Part shown: positions 41,767 to 50,708 of the stretch, piece by piece
How positions within the stretch are numbered: the stretch's first letter is position 1
Layout: every line of letters starts with the position of its first letter
NCBI RefSeq assembly: GCF_011516645.4
Contig: NZ_CP088285.1
Location: 8,884,501-8,948,500, forward strand
Source: Bradyrhizobium septentrionale
GTDB taxonomy: Bacteria; Pseudomonadota; Alphaproteobacteria; Rhizobiales; Xanthobacteraceae
Length of the DNA: 64,000 bases
Direction: 5' to 3'
Program-made: the position numbers and the translations under genes
Notes under the pieces: generated by a model
Seen by the model: the letters and a program-made list of their open reading frames with translations, nothing else
Databases searched by the model: none
What the model was told of the DNA's origin: nothing

Positions 41767-41900
41767 CCCGCCTCGCACGCCGGGTACGTCACAATTTTGT
41801 CACCGCGCCTGCAAAACAGGCGTCTTCGTCAACCATCATGATGGCGAGTGCTTGATTCCGCGCGGTTGCTCTGCTGCAATCCGCCCGCTCAAGGTGCGCC

Positions 41901-42455
41901 ATGAAGTGGATGAAGGAACGCGATCTCCTGATCGCGCAGACAATGGCTTTCGTGGAGTCGGTGAAGGGCAAGCAGCCCGACGCCGGGATGCCGGCGCCTG
42001 CCCCGCGGACATCAGCGCCACCGGCCGCCCAGCAGACTGCCACGCCGCCTGCTGTTGCGCCCGCACCCGCCGCGCCGGCACTCGCTGCCGCTGCGGAGGC
42101 CCTGGCCGAGGCCATCGCCACATTCGACATCAAGCCCAAGCCTGCGGCCGAGACGCGGCCCGCGGTCGTGCCGCCGCCGCTCCCGGTGCCGACCGTGATC
42201 GAGGGCCTGCTGCCGGCTCCGCCGCCTTTGGCAGTGACCGTCGTCGAGGTCCCACCGCCACCGGCGCAGCCGCCGCAATTCGCAAAACTCGACATCAGCG
42301 GCGACTTCGGGTCCGAGGTGCGCGAGCGGGTCGCCAATTTCCGCGCCCAGCAGCAGCGCTTCCTCAGGGAGCGCGAGGAATACTGCACCACGACGATGGC
42401 CAAGGTGCGCGCCGCGATCCGCGACAACAGCGAACTGCCGCGCTCCGGCAAGTAA
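41901..42455 (+). CDS. Pro/Ala-rich hypothetical protein (184 aa)
   Basis: Short N-terminal helix (KWMKERDLLIAQTMAFVESV), a long Pro/Ala linker (about residues 30-130), and a C-terminal helical domain (SGDFGSEVRERVANFRAQQQ, then REEYCTTTMAKVRAAI). No signal peptide. Unknown family. Confidence 0.75.
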   Translation: MKWMKERDLLIAQTMAFVESVKGKQPDAGMPAPAPRTSAPPAAQQTATPPAVAPAPAAPALAAAAEALAEAIATFDIKPKPAAETRPAVVPPPLPVPTVIEGLLPAPPPLAVTVVEVPPPPAQPPQFAKLDISGDFGSEVRERVANFRAQQQRFLREREEYCTTTMAKVRAAIRDNSELPRSGK

Positions 42456-42515
42456 CCAGCGACCTGTTCACCTGATGGCCTTCCCCCGCGCTTGTCCGCC
42501 GGGGTCGATCGGACT

Positions 42516-43676
42516 TCAGCGCGGCGCGCCCGATTTCACCGGATCGGTCAGGAAGCGTCCGCTCGATCGCGTCAGCGCCGGCTCCTCCACTGCGTCGGAA
42601 ACGGGCTGCTTTCCTTCCAGCATCGATCGCAAGCCGGCGATCGCCTGGGTCATGCGCTCGGCGTATTTGGCCAAGGCGCCGTCGACGAACGCCCTGTCCT
42701 TCGGCTTCGGCTTGGCGAGCCGCAGCTCCAGATGCGTCGTTCCGTCTGGACCGTCCAGAACCGCGCGGGTCATCACGATCCGCGGCGCGTCGGGGACCGG
42801 AAGCGTGATGCCCACCGTGAAGTTATCGGCCGGGTGCCAATCGAGCAGCTCTTCGACGACGGTATGGGTGCCGTGCATGCAGTGATTTTTCGTGCCGACG
42901 CCGCGCCGTCCCTTGCCGGATTCCTCGACAATGGTGTCGGCGTCCCACCATTGCTGCCACTGACCGGGCACGGTGAGAAACTCCCACACCGTCTGCCGGG
43001 GCGCGGCGATATCGAACTCCAGCATGGCGTGGGCGTCGGCGCGCGTCACCTCCACCCGCCTTTGCGCGTCGTCCTGCTGCCACGCCGCCTCGAGATCGCG
43101 CACCCACAGCGTCACGTCGCCGATGATGTCAATGGTTTCGCGATGCGCGATGAGACCTTGCGCCACCGGATCGACGCCCATGGCGCGGATCGCCGCGTCG
43201 CTGTAGAGCGCGTAGGCGCGCCCGCCGAGCTTCGCGCCGACCGTGTTCTTGAGCAGCCGGTGGACCAGAATGACGTCGCGCCCGGCGAGCTCTTCCCGCC
43301 CGCCCATCCTCTGCTTCACCATCTCGCCATGATGGACGACGAATTTGAAATCGAGATCGCCCATCGCAACGCAGGCCTTGCATTCGCAGGTCGAGGCCTG
43401 GCGCACGCTGCGCAGGCGCCGCCGAAACTTGAAATAGGCGCCCTCGATCGCGTCCTGCAGCAGCGAGCCGTCTATCGTCTCGGCGGTGGTGTAGACGAAC
43501 GCGGCGTCACCCTCGAACTTGGCGAGGCGAAACGGCGGGCGCAACGCTTTCACCACCGCGTCCATGAAATCGGCGATGATGTCCTGCGCATGGTCGAGTT
43601 CGACCGCCGCGAGGAAGTTCGTATAGCCGGAGATGTCGGCAATCGCGAAATAGGCCACTTCAGCTTTCGGAAGCAT
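42516..43676 (-). CDS. DUF2652 (cyclase-like) and SRPBCC fusion protein
   Basis: 386 residues, RBS AGGAGG. The N-terminal half looks like a nucleotide-cyclase fold (FAIADISGYTNFLAAVELDH, then KFEGDAAFVYT) as in DUF2652. It also holds a Cys-pair insert (CECKACVAMGDLDFKFVVHH). The C-terminal half is a START/SRPBCC hydrophobic-ligand domain (LEFDIAAPRQTVWEFLTVPG, then WWDADTIVEESGKGRRGVG). Whether a cyclic nucleotide is made is unknown; the usual second metal Asp pattern is not obvious. Confidence 0.85.
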   Translation of the reverse strand: MLPKAEVAYFAIADISGYTNFLAAVELDHAQDIIADFMDAVVKALRPPFRLAKFEGDAAFVYTTAETIDGSLLQDAIEGAYFKFRRRLRSVRQASTCECKACVAMGDLDFKFVVHHGEMVKQRMGGREELAGRDVILVHRLLKNTVGAKLGGRAYALYSDAAIRAMGVDPVAQGLIAHRETIDIIGDVTLWVRDLEAAWQQDDAQRRVEVTRADAHAMLEFDIAAPRQTVWEFLTVPGQWQQWWDADTIVEESGKGRRGVGTKNHCMHGTHTVVEELLDWHPADNFTVGITLPVPDAPRIVMTRAVLDGPDGTTHLELRLAKPKPKDRAFVDGALAKYAERMTQAIAGLRSMLEGKQPVSDAVEEPALTRSSGRFLTDPVKSGAPR

Positions 43677-43911
43677 CAGGACCTCCTACGCAACCGGTTC
43701 ACGCCAATCGTGCGGATGCGCAGTGTGTCACCCACGCCGCCCGCGGTCGAGGGGGCTCTCAAGCGCGACGACGTTACTTCGAGCAGCGACTGCGACGGCG
43801 CTACACACCCTCTCCCGTTCTTTTACGGGGTGGAGACGAGCGAGGCTCGCTCTCGGAGGGCTGGGCCGAGCGGCTGTCTCGCGCATCCGGCGATAGCTCA
43901 CTCATCTCGCT

Positions 43912-44760
43912 TTAACGGCCGCTGATCTTCTCCAGCACCGGCAGCAGATGTTTCAGGAATTCGCCCGGATTCTCGCTCATCGGAAAATGGCCAAGGCCTT
44001 TCATGATGGTGGCCTCGCTGCCGGCAATGCTGCTCGCCACCGCGAGCGTCTCCTCCGGCGTGCAGGAATAATCGTACTCGCCTGACAGCAGGAACAGCGG
44101 GCAGCGTTTGGTGTCGATCTCGGCGATGCGAGCGCGGATATCACCGTCGATCTTGTAGAAATAGAGGTCGCCCTTGAACACGCCGGGACCGCCTTGCATG
44201 TAGTGCCACAGCGTTTCCCACTTCTCCTTGTCGGGCGCGTCGGGCCCGACCAGCCCCGAGACGATGGCGGCCGCGACCTCGCCGCCATGCACGTCCGGCC
44301 GGTGCAGGAAATTCAGGTCGTAATACGGATCGACATGCGCGCCGGCCTGCAGGCCGATGATGGCACGGAAGCGTTCGGGATGCTCGAGTGCGAGATGCAG
44401 CGCGATCCGGCCGCCGATCGAGCAGCCGATCACGATCGGCCTGTCGAGGTCGAGCGCGTCGACTACCGCCAGGATCATCGTCGTGTATTGCGCTGAGGTG
44501 AGCTGGTATTCCTCGTCGTGCCAGCCCTGCGGCGGCGACGACTTGCCGTGCCAGGGCATGTCGAAGGCGATGACGCGATGGTTGCGGGTGACGCGCTCAT
44601 CGTTCATCAGGCCGCGATACTGCCGGCCGTCGGCGCCGGCGGTGTGCAGACAGAGCAGCGGCGTACCCTCGCCGGCTTCCTCGACATAGACGCGGTGCGC
44701 CCGGCCGAACAGTTCGAGCTGCATGTAGCGGCCGATGATCGGCTCGAATGTCGCGCTCAT
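43912..44760 (-). CDS. Alpha/beta hydrolase
   Basis: 282 residues from ATG 44760, which overlaps the upstream gene (ATGA). The oxyanion region is LLCLHTAGADGRQYRGL, the nucleophile elbow is IGCSIGG (S114), and the catalytic His is in GLGHFPMSENP near the end. An acidic residue lies in LLSGEYDYSC. The gene is paired with an SCP2-like gene and may act on lipid or acyl substrates. Confidence 0.9.
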   Translation of the reverse strand: MSATFEPIIGRYMQLELFGRAHRVYVEEAGEGTPLLCLHTAGADGRQYRGLMNDERVTRNHRVIAFDMPWHGKSSPPQGWHDEEYQLTSAQYTTMILAVVDALDLDRPIVIGCSIGGRIALHLALEHPERFRAIIGLQAGAHVDPYYDLNFLHRPDVHGGEVAAAIVSGLVGPDAPDKEKWETLWHYMQGGPGVFKGDLYFYKIDGDIRARIAEIDTKRCPLFLLSGEYDYSCTPEETLAVASSIAGSEATIMKGLGHFPMSENPGEFLKHLLPVLEKISGR

Positions 44761-45125
44761 GCGGCGGCTCCCTCGCGGCGCAGCTTGCCGAGCGCCTCCT
44801 TGAAGTAGCGCAGGTTCGCCATGAAGATTTGCAGTTCGCCCTCGGCTTTCAGCACGCGGCGCTTGATCAGCGCCATCAGGTCGTTGGAGCCCGGCGGCGG
44901 CCGCCGCTCGCAGAAGCGGTCCCACTCCGCCTCCGAGGTGCGCAGCGCAAAGGACGACGACGGCATCACGAACGGCCCCTTGGTCACCGACACGATCCGC
45001 CCCTCATGGATCGAAATCAGCCAGACGGCCGCGCCGATCTCGAGCAGGAAGGTCGTGGTGAGAAAGCGGCCGCGCCGCACCAGGCCGGCGTCGCAATTGA
45101 CCCGTTCCTTCAGCGTTTCGATCAA
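44757..45125 (-). CDS. SCP2 sterol-binding-like small protein
   Basis: TTG start with GGGGAGCG upstream. 122 residues with LTTTFLLEIGAAVWLISIHE and VTKGPFVMPSSSFALRTSEA, then the helix IKRRVLKAEGELQIFMANLR. This is the form of SCP2-type lipid-binding proteins. It is co-translated with the hydrolase, so it may present the substrate. Confidence 0.7.
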   Translation of the reverse strand: MIETLKERVNCDAGLVRRGRFLTTTFLLEIGAAVWLISIHEGRIVSVTKGPFVMPSSSFALRTSEAEWDRFCERRPPPGSNDLMALIKRRVLKAEGELQIFMANLRYFKEALGKLRREGAAA

Positions 45126-45311
45126 TGTTCGCTCCCCGATGCGGCCCGTCCGCGCTGGCCGCGGCGGGCACTTGTTCTGCCGGCAATGATGGAAGGAATG
45201 CTGGGGCCGTCAATCGCCACAGCCGTCGCGCGGCCACGGCGTTTTCGCTTGGGTCGCTAGAGCGCGATGAGATTGGGTTGAATCGTCATCGCGCTTTAGC
45301 TCTTTGTTTGA

Positions 45312-45357
45312 GCATGATCTTTTCGGAAAACCGCTTCGCACTTTTCCGGATCATGCT
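45312..45357. repeat. Dispersed palindromic repeat, inverted copy
   Basis: gcatgatcttttcggaaaac to cggatcatgc, the inverted form of 10499-10543. A second short palindrome (agcgcgatgagattgg...catcgcgctt) lies just before it at 45261-45298. Confidence 0.8.
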
Positions 45358-45373
45358 TTAGAGCCAAATTTCG

Positions 45374-45481
45374 CTAGAGCCAGGACCAGACCAGCGCCAC
45401 GTTCGCGGCGCAGGCCGCGAACAGCGCGAGCGCGAGCACGAAGTGCACGCGTTCATGGGGGGTCTGAAGGATCGCTCTCAT
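45374..45481 (-). CDS. Very small membrane protein (35 aa)
   Basis: MRAILQTPHERVHFVLALAL continues FAACAANVALVWSWL and stops. One membrane helix with a basic/acidic N-terminus. No clear RBS. I recall similar short genes in Bradyrhizobium. It is separate from the repeat beside it. Confidence 0.4.
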   Translation of the reverse strand: MRAILQTPHERVHFVLALALFAACAANVALVWSWL

Positions 45482-45703
45482 GGGGAAAGCATCCGGCGAT
45501 TCTACCCGTGGAGTCCCGGGGATTCTTTTTTCCGGGGTTTACCACCCGTTAAGGACTCAGGGCCCTCGGCGAAAGGGCCGAAATGACTCATATTTTCAGA
45601 TGCTTGGCCCGGGGTCCCGCTCACGGTTCCGTGATTGGAACGGTGATATTGCCTGAAACCCGGGACGGGTGCTCGCGTTGTCGGGGATTGGGGAAAACGA
45701 CGA

Positions 45704-45955
45704 ATGCCATACGCGCTGTTCTATCAAGACGCCAAGCTGAGCAAGACTTATCCAACCGAAGCCGATGTCTGGAAGCTCGCCAGGAAATCGGGGCTGGTGG
45801 TGGATGCCGTTTCCGGCGAGGAGCAGTCCTCGCTCCGCCCGCTGCTCGAGAATAACTATGAGATCCGGCCGTGCCAGGCGGAGCCGGACGAGGACCCGGT
45901 CAAGAACAAGGCCGACGCCGATCGCGAAGCGCGCCTGGAGCCGCGGTTGAACTAA
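45704..45955 (+). CDS. Conserved hypothetical protein (83 aa)
   Basis: MPYALFYQDAKLSKTYPTEA, then VWKLARKSGLVVDAVSGEEQ and an acidic-basic tail (EPDEDPVKNKADADREARLE). Cytoplasmic. Widely conserved in the genus as a protein of unknown role. Confidence 0.7.
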   Translation: MPYALFYQDAKLSKTYPTEADVWKLARKSGLVVDAVSGEEQSSLRPLLENNYEIRPCQAEPDEDPVKNKADADREARLEPRLN

Positions 45956-46014
45956 AAAACAGCAGACCGGCCGGCACGCGTCGCGGGCCGGATGCAAAAG
46001 CGGTCGTCCCGCCC

Positions 46015-46254
46015 TTACGGCGTCGCCGTCGCCAGCGAGGCCTGTTCGGCCGCGAGCGACACGCAGATCTTCCGCCGATGCAGACCCCGGATCGACCCCG
46101 TCACCTTGAGCACCTTGCCGGCGGTGCAGGACGCGTCCTGCACGAACACGACTTCGTACGGCGCAAGCACGAGGGGTTCGGATTTGAGGATCGTCTGGGC
46201 AAGGCACGGCACAGCGACCGCAGAGATGATCAGCCCTAACGCAAAGCTACGCAT
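46015..46254 (-). CDS. Small secreted protein with two Cys (79 aa)
   Basis: Start at 46254 gives the signal peptide MRSFALGLIISAVAVPCLAQ. Mature part: LKSEPLVLAPYEVVFVQDAS, C, then GKVLKVTGSIRGLHRRKIC. The two Cys may pair. A terminator for a neighbouring minus-strand gene lies upstream at 46391-46416. Confidence 0.65.
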   Translation of the reverse strand: MRSFALGLIISAVAVPCLAQTILKSEPLVLAPYEVVFVQDASCTAGKVLKVTGSIRGLHRRKICVSLAAEQASLATATP

Positions 46255-46390
46255 GTTCGTTTGTCCACCAGCCCCGGCGATCCCATAATAACGCATCACG
46301 ATGAAAGTTCCGTGCAATGCAGGAATTATTTTTTGCATTGCACGATCCGGCGTGAATATCCGCTGAATAAGCAAGCGTCGGGCCAATAAA

Positions 46391-46420
46391 AAAGGCCGAC
46401 CCGAAGGTCGGCCTTTGATC
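46391..46420 (-). terminator. Rho-independent terminator of the porin gene
   Basis: AAAGGCCGACC and GGTCGGCCTTT with a 4-nt loop. On the minus strand it is followed by a T run (TTTTTTATTGG). It lies 25 bp after the stop of the porin gene. Confidence 0.85.
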
Positions 46421-46440
46421 TCGATGCGGCGATGACGCGA

Positions 46441-47154
46441 TCAGTAGCGGGAGCCCACTGGCCCGCCCCAGCCGAAGCGGTAGTTGACCCCGACCTTGAC
46501 GGTCTGCTCGTCGTTGCGGAAGCTCGTGCCGACAATGTCGGCCGGACCGCTGGTGAAGGTGGTCTTGCCGAAATTGTAGTACTGGTACTCGGCCTTCGCC
46601 GACCAGTTCGGGGCGAACATGTATTCGAGGCCCGCGCCGACCGTGTAGCCGTCCTTGCGGCCGCCGTCGGTCGTGAACGCCGCCGGCACGCCGGCGACAG
46701 ACGCCGTGATGTTGTTGTTGTCACGCCAGGCGTAACCGCCCTTGGCATAGAGCAGCGTCGGGCCCCAGGTGTAGCCGAGGCGGCCGGTCACCGAACCGAG
46801 CTGGTCGGTATTCCCGGTCACGACCGTTCCGGCGGGGAACACCAGACCGTTGTTCGACGAGCTCGGCAGCCAGGAGTACTGCGCCTCGACACCCATCACC
46901 CAGTTGGGGGCGAACTGATAGTCGAAGCCGCCCTGCACGCCACCCATGAAGCGCGCGTCGCTGCCCATCAGGTTGTTGCCGTCGGTGAACGCGCCGCCGA
47001 CATGGCCGCCGATATAGAAACCGGTCCAGTTGTAGATGAGCGCCGGAGCGGTAGGCGGCGGTGCCTTGGTATAGGTGCGGGCCGGGATGTCGGCCGCAAA
47101 CGCCGGGCTCGCAAGAGCGGCCAGCGCGACCGTGCCGAGCAAAAACTTCTTCAT
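46441..47154 (-). CDS. Outer-membrane beta-barrel protein, Omp31/Omp25 type
   Basis: 237 residues from ATG 47154. Signal peptide ends ASPAFAADIPA. Then the family start: YNWTGFYIGGHVGGAF, followed by alternating strands such as GGVQGGFDYQFAPNWVMGVE and GRLGYTWGPTLLYAKGGYAW. The last strand is VKVGVNYRFGWGG. This matches the eight-stranded porin family common in Rhizobiales. A terminator follows the stop. Confidence 0.92.
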   Translation of the reverse strand: MKKFLLGTVALAALASPAFAADIPARTYTKAPPPTAPALIYNWTGFYIGGHVGGAFTDGNNLMGSDARFMGGVQGGFDYQFAPNWVMGVEAQYSWLPSSSNNGLVFPAGTVVTGNTDQLGSVTGRLGYTWGPTLLYAKGGYAWRDNNNITASVAGVPAAFTTDGGRKDGYTVGAGLEYMFAPNWSAKAEYQYYNFGKTTFTSGPADIVGTSFRNDEQTVKVGVNYRFGWGGPVGSRY

Positions 47155-47432
47155 CTCTGATCCCCGTGACTTACGCTGCGCTGTTAAACCAAACAACGTG
47201 ACGCCAATTAGGTTGCTTTGGGGCAGTGCCAGACCTGTGATGTTTCCGAGCTGTGACAGGGTCGCAACAACGCCCGTTTGTTCCTTGGCACAGAAGGTTT
47301 TTTCACCGGTTAAGCAGCCGCATTTCGGCTGTATGGATGTCGCAAATGCCTAAGCTGAGGTTCAGCGCTCCCCGAAAAGTGATCGGGGTTTGCTAACGAT
47401 CCGGTCAGGCCTGCCGCGACGGGCCGCCGCGG

Positions 47433-47876
47433 TCAGCGCGACATCTTTTCCAAATCTGGAAATGGCGCGTAGGACGCGCCGGCGCAAGGCTCGGCGGAAT
47501 TATCCAGGATGCGGTCGAGCCGGCCGTCGACGAACAGCACCCCACGCTCGCGCGCCGGCCGGTAATTGCCGTCGGTTTCCTTCGCGCTGTAGCGCAGGCA
47601 CACCACATAGCGCAGCCGGCCGCCGACCGTGCGCTGCGCCGGATCGGCGATCGCCGCCTCGCGCACCCCGACCGGATTGTTCAGATAGGTCCGCATGAAG
47701 GCCAGGATCTGGTCGCGGTACCGGTCCGGAAACGGCTGGTTGGCCACGCCGCGATCATCGGTGAAGGTCGTCGGCCCGCCGCCGCTGTCATCGCTGGTGA
47801 GGCAGCCGGCGAGCGGAATCGAGAGCAGCAGGATCGCCGCCAGTTTTGATGAAGTCCGCAAACGTCGCTGTCTCAT
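47433..47876 (-). CDS. Lipoprotein of unknown function
   Basis: Start at 47876 with GGGGAC upstream. Lipobox LSIPLAGC, then a loop TSDDSGGGPTTFTDDRGVAN. The domain has DRYRDQILAFMRTYLNNPVG, then VGGRLRYVVCLRYSAKETDG and VLFVDGRLDRILD, with three Cys. Anchored to the cell envelope. No domain known to me. Confidence 0.8.
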   Translation of the reverse strand: MRQRRLRTSSKLAAILLLSIPLAGCLTSDDSGGGPTTFTDDRGVANQPFPDRYRDQILAFMRTYLNNPVGVREAAIADPAQRTVGGRLRYVVCLRYSAKETDGNYRPARERGVLFVDGRLDRILDNSAEPCAGASYAPFPDLEKMSR

Positions 47877-47933
47877 GGGTCCCCGGTCGCGTCTCATAAA
47901 CTGCTGGGCGGCGGAAGGGAATTCGCAACTGGG

Positions 47934-48464
47934 TTATCCCTGCCCGCGTCGCTCGTCCGTTGACTGGAGGTGCGGCGCCGGATCGTCCAACGCGGCACCG
48001 CTGATGCTGTCGGCGAATTTGCGCATCAGACGGACCAATTCCTGGACGTCGCGCTCACTCCATTCCTTGAAGATAATCTCGCCAAATCGCTCACGAGCGG
48101 CGTCTACGGCATCCGTCATCGCCTTGCCCTTGGGCGTCACGATGACTTCGCGGACGCGGCGATCGGCAGCGCCGGCCTGCCGCCCGACCAGGCCAAGGCT
48201 CTCGAGCTTCGCGATCTGCCGGCTCACGGTGGTGTGGTCGCGCCCGACCCCGTCAGCGAGATCGACCACGCCGATCGGGCCACGCCGCTCGATGATGACC
48301 AGCAGCGGAAACAGCGCTCGCTCCAGCGGGATGCCCGCCTCCCGCACCATGCGCTCGTCGCCTTGGGGCCGGTTCAGCACGCGCATGATGTCGATCAGCG
48401 ACTCGTGCAGCGCCCGGATCGTTTCACGATTGTGTGTATTTTGCACGCTTCTTCTTGACGGCAT
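47934..48464 (-). CDS. MarR-family transcriptional regulator
   Basis: 176 residues, GGAG before the ATG. Winged helix: IERRGPIGVVDLADGVGRDH, then TTVSRQIAKLESLGLVGR and the DRR wing (QAGAADRRVREVIVTPKGKA). Dimerisation helices lie at both ends. It is divergent from a flavin monooxygenase, and the 45-bp gap holds a palindrome. So it is probably its repressor, released by an aromatic ligand. Confidence 0.92.
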   Translation of the reverse strand: MPSRRSVQNTHNRETIRALHESLIDIMRVLNRPQGDERMVREAGIPLERALFPLLVIIERRGPIGVVDLADGVGRDHTTVSRQIAKLESLGLVGRQAGAADRRVREVIVTPKGKAMTDAVDAARERFGEIIFKEWSERDVQELVRLMRKFADSISGAALDDPAPHLQSTDERRGQG

Positions 48465-48478
48465 CACGGGTCTCCAAT

Positions 48479-48497
48479 TATGTGCAAATTACACATA
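48479..48497. promoter_or_regulatory. MarR-type operator
   Basis: TATGTG, 7 nt, CACATA: a perfect palindrome between the two divergent genes, 12 bp from the monooxygenase start codon. Confidence 0.6.
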
Positions 48498-48508
48498 TGG
48501 AGATGGCC

Positions 48509-50002
48509 ATGACAGAAGAATTTTCAGCCGACGTGCTGATCAGCGGCGCAGGCGCCGCCGGGCTCACGCTGGCGATCGAGCTCGCGCGGCGCGGCATTCC
48601 TTTTCGTCTGATCGACCGGATGGAGGCCCCGTTCCAGGGCTCGCGGGGCAAGGGCATCCAGCCCCGGACATTGGAGATTTTTGAGGACCTAGGCATCGTC
48701 GACCGCATCGTCGCGGCGGGCGGCCCCTATCCGCCGCAGCGCGAACACCGCGCCGACGGTACTTTCGTCGAGTCCGACTTCATCGAACGTCAGGAGCCAA
48801 CGCCGGCCGAGCCGTACCGCACCCCACTGATGCTCCCGCAATTTCTCACCGAAGGCCTGATGCGCGAGCGGCTGGCCGAACTCGGCCATCAGGTCGAGCA
48901 TGGCTGCGAACTCGTCGGCATTGCGCAGAATGGCGACGGCGTCACCGCCAGGCTTGCGCAGGATGGCACCGAGGAGACGATCCGGGCGCGCTATCTGGTT
49001 GGCGCCGACGGCGGCCGCAGCTTCGTGCGGCACGCGCTTCAGATCGGCTTTCCCGGCAAGACGCTGGGCGTTCGTGCCGTCGTCGCCGATTTCGAACTGA
49101 CAGGGCTCGAACGCGATGCATGGCACCGCTTCAACGACGGCTCGATGGAGCGCCAGATATCGCTCTGTCCGCTCGCGGGCACCGACCTGTTCCAATTGCA
49201 GGCTCCGATCCCGCCGGAAGGTGACGTTGATCTGTCGGCCGCCGGACTTGCCAAAATGATCGCCGTGCGCACCGGGCGCGACGACATTCGCGTTCACGCG
49301 GTGTCGTGGGCCTCGGCCTACAGCATGAACGCGAGGCTCGCCGACAGCTATCGCACGGGCCGCGTGTTCCTGGTCGGCGACGCCGCCCACACCCATCCGC
49401 CGACCGGCGGCCAGGGCCTCAACACCAGCGTGCAGGATTCCTACAATCTCGGCTGGAAACTCGCCGCGGTGATCGCGGGTGCGCCCGCTGCTCTGCTCGA
49501 CAGCTATGAAGAGGAGCGCCGCCCGATCGCCGCTTGCATGCTCGGCCTATCCACCAAACTGCTCGAGGCCGGCAAACGCGGCGACATGCGGCGCGGCCGC
49601 GAGGTGCAGCAGCTCGATCTCGGCTATGCCGGGTCGTCGCTCGCGCTGGAGATGCCGGAACGTGAGCGTGGCCTGCTGGCGGGAGACCGCGCCCCCGATG
49701 CGCCGATCCGCGGCGCCGCCGGCCAGCCGGCACGGCTGTTCCAGCTCTTCAACGGACAGCATTGGACCTTGCTCGGCAACGAAGTGGCGCGTGACGCGGT
49801 TGCGCCCCGCCCTCGCCTGCACATTCACACGATCGGCCCGCGCGGCGACATCGTCGACGAGACCGGCGAACTGCGCAAAGCCTACCATCTGGACGCCGGC
49901 GACTGGGTGCTGGTGCGCCCTGACGGCTACGTCGGTGCGATCGTCGCCTCGCGCGAGATCGGCGCGCTCGAAAACTATCTTGGTAGTGTCGGGCTCAACT
50001 GA
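48509..50002 (+). CDS. FAD-dependent aromatic monooxygenase (PHBH/PgaE-MhpA group)
   Basis: 497 residues from ATG 48509, chosen because GGAG precedes it. Dinucleotide fold: VLISGAGAAGLTLAIELARR. DG motif: RYLVGADGGRSFVRHAL. GD motif: GRVFLVGDAAHTHPPTGGQG. A C-terminal thioredoxin-like part (DAPIRGAAGQPARLFQLFNG, then GDWVLVRPDGYVGAIV) is typical of the PgaE/MhpA group. It hydroxylates an aromatic ring using NAD(P)H and O2; the substrate is unknown. Controlled by the divergent MarR. Confidence 0.92.
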   Translation: MTEEFSADVLISGAGAAGLTLAIELARRGIPFRLIDRMEAPFQGSRGKGIQPRTLEIFEDLGIVDRIVAAGGPYPPQREHRADGTFVESDFIERQEPTPAEPYRTPLMLPQFLTEGLMRERLAELGHQVEHGCELVGIAQNGDGVTARLAQDGTEETIRARYLVGADGGRSFVRHALQIGFPGKTLGVRAVVADFELTGLERDAWHRFNDGSMERQISLCPLAGTDLFQLQAPIPPEGDVDLSAAGLAKMIAVRTGRDDIRVHAVSWASAYSMNARLADSYRTGRVFLVGDAAHTHPPTGGQGLNTSVQDSYNLGWKLAAVIAGAPAALLDSYEEERRPIAACMLGLSTKLLEAGKRGDMRRGREVQQLDLGYAGSSLALEMPERERGLLAGDRAPDAPIRGAAGQPARLFQLFNGQHWTLLGNEVARDAVAPRPRLHIHTIGPRGDIVDETGELRKAYHLDAGDWVLVRPDGYVGAIVASREIGALENYLGSVGLN

Positions 50003-50119
50003 AACGCAAACGCACTCCGGCCCGCCGGCCATTGGGGAAGCAATGGACGGACGGGCCGGGCTGACATCCCAAGGGCGCAGCGGGGCAATGTGGATCGAAC
50101 TACGCCCCTCGGATCAGAT

Positions 50120-50431
50120 TCAGCCGCGCTTGGCCGGCGCGACGTGCTTGATCGCGACCTTCGCCCGGACATGCTTGGAGGCGTGCTTCGGCGCCTTCAC
50201 CTTCAGCATGCCCATATGCTTGTGGTGGCGATGATGGCGATAGTGCTTCTGGTGATGGCGGCCCATCTTGGCGTTGGCGTTGCGCACCTTCGCCGGCAGC
50301 TGCTCGCTCTTGATCACGGGAGCGGTCTTGGTGACCGGCGCGGGCGTTGCGACCTTGCCGGTTTCGGCGGCGAGCGCGGGCGCTGCGATCACGGAGATGG
50401 CGAGCAGCGCGGCGGAAATCGTCTTGAACAT
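50120..50431 (-). CDS. Secreted His/Lys-rich small protein (103 aa)
   Basis: Start at 50431 with AGGAGG upstream. Signal peptide ends IAAPALAAE. Then a Thr/Pro part and a basic His-rich part (GRHHQKHYRHHRHHKHMGML), ending KHASKHVRAKVAIKH. This may bind metal or DNA-like polyanions. Several such genes occur in the genus. Role unknown. Confidence 0.75.
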   Translation of the reverse strand: MFKTISAALLAISVIAAPALAAETGKVATPAPVTKTAPVIKSEQLPAKVRNANAKMGRHHQKHYRHHRHHKHMGMLKVKAPKHASKHVRAKVAIKHVAPAKRG

Positions 50432-50708
50432 GGTGGTCCTCCTGTTCGGGATCGAGAGGTCTCCGGCCGGATGGTCGGCCTCACCGATCAATGCACGTGA
50501 CCTTATGGGCCGCGCACTGAACCTGTTCTGAAGAGCGCTGACGGAATTCATTCATGTGAATGACTTCTTTGTCATGTTGCCCGTGCCGGCGCGAGATCAC
50601 GTAATCGTTGAAACGGCCGGGAATGTTCCGCAGCCCTGGGTGTTCAAGTCAGCAGGCTTCGGTGTAAGATTACCGAGCACGATCAGGAACGATCAGGAGC
50701 AACCAGGA

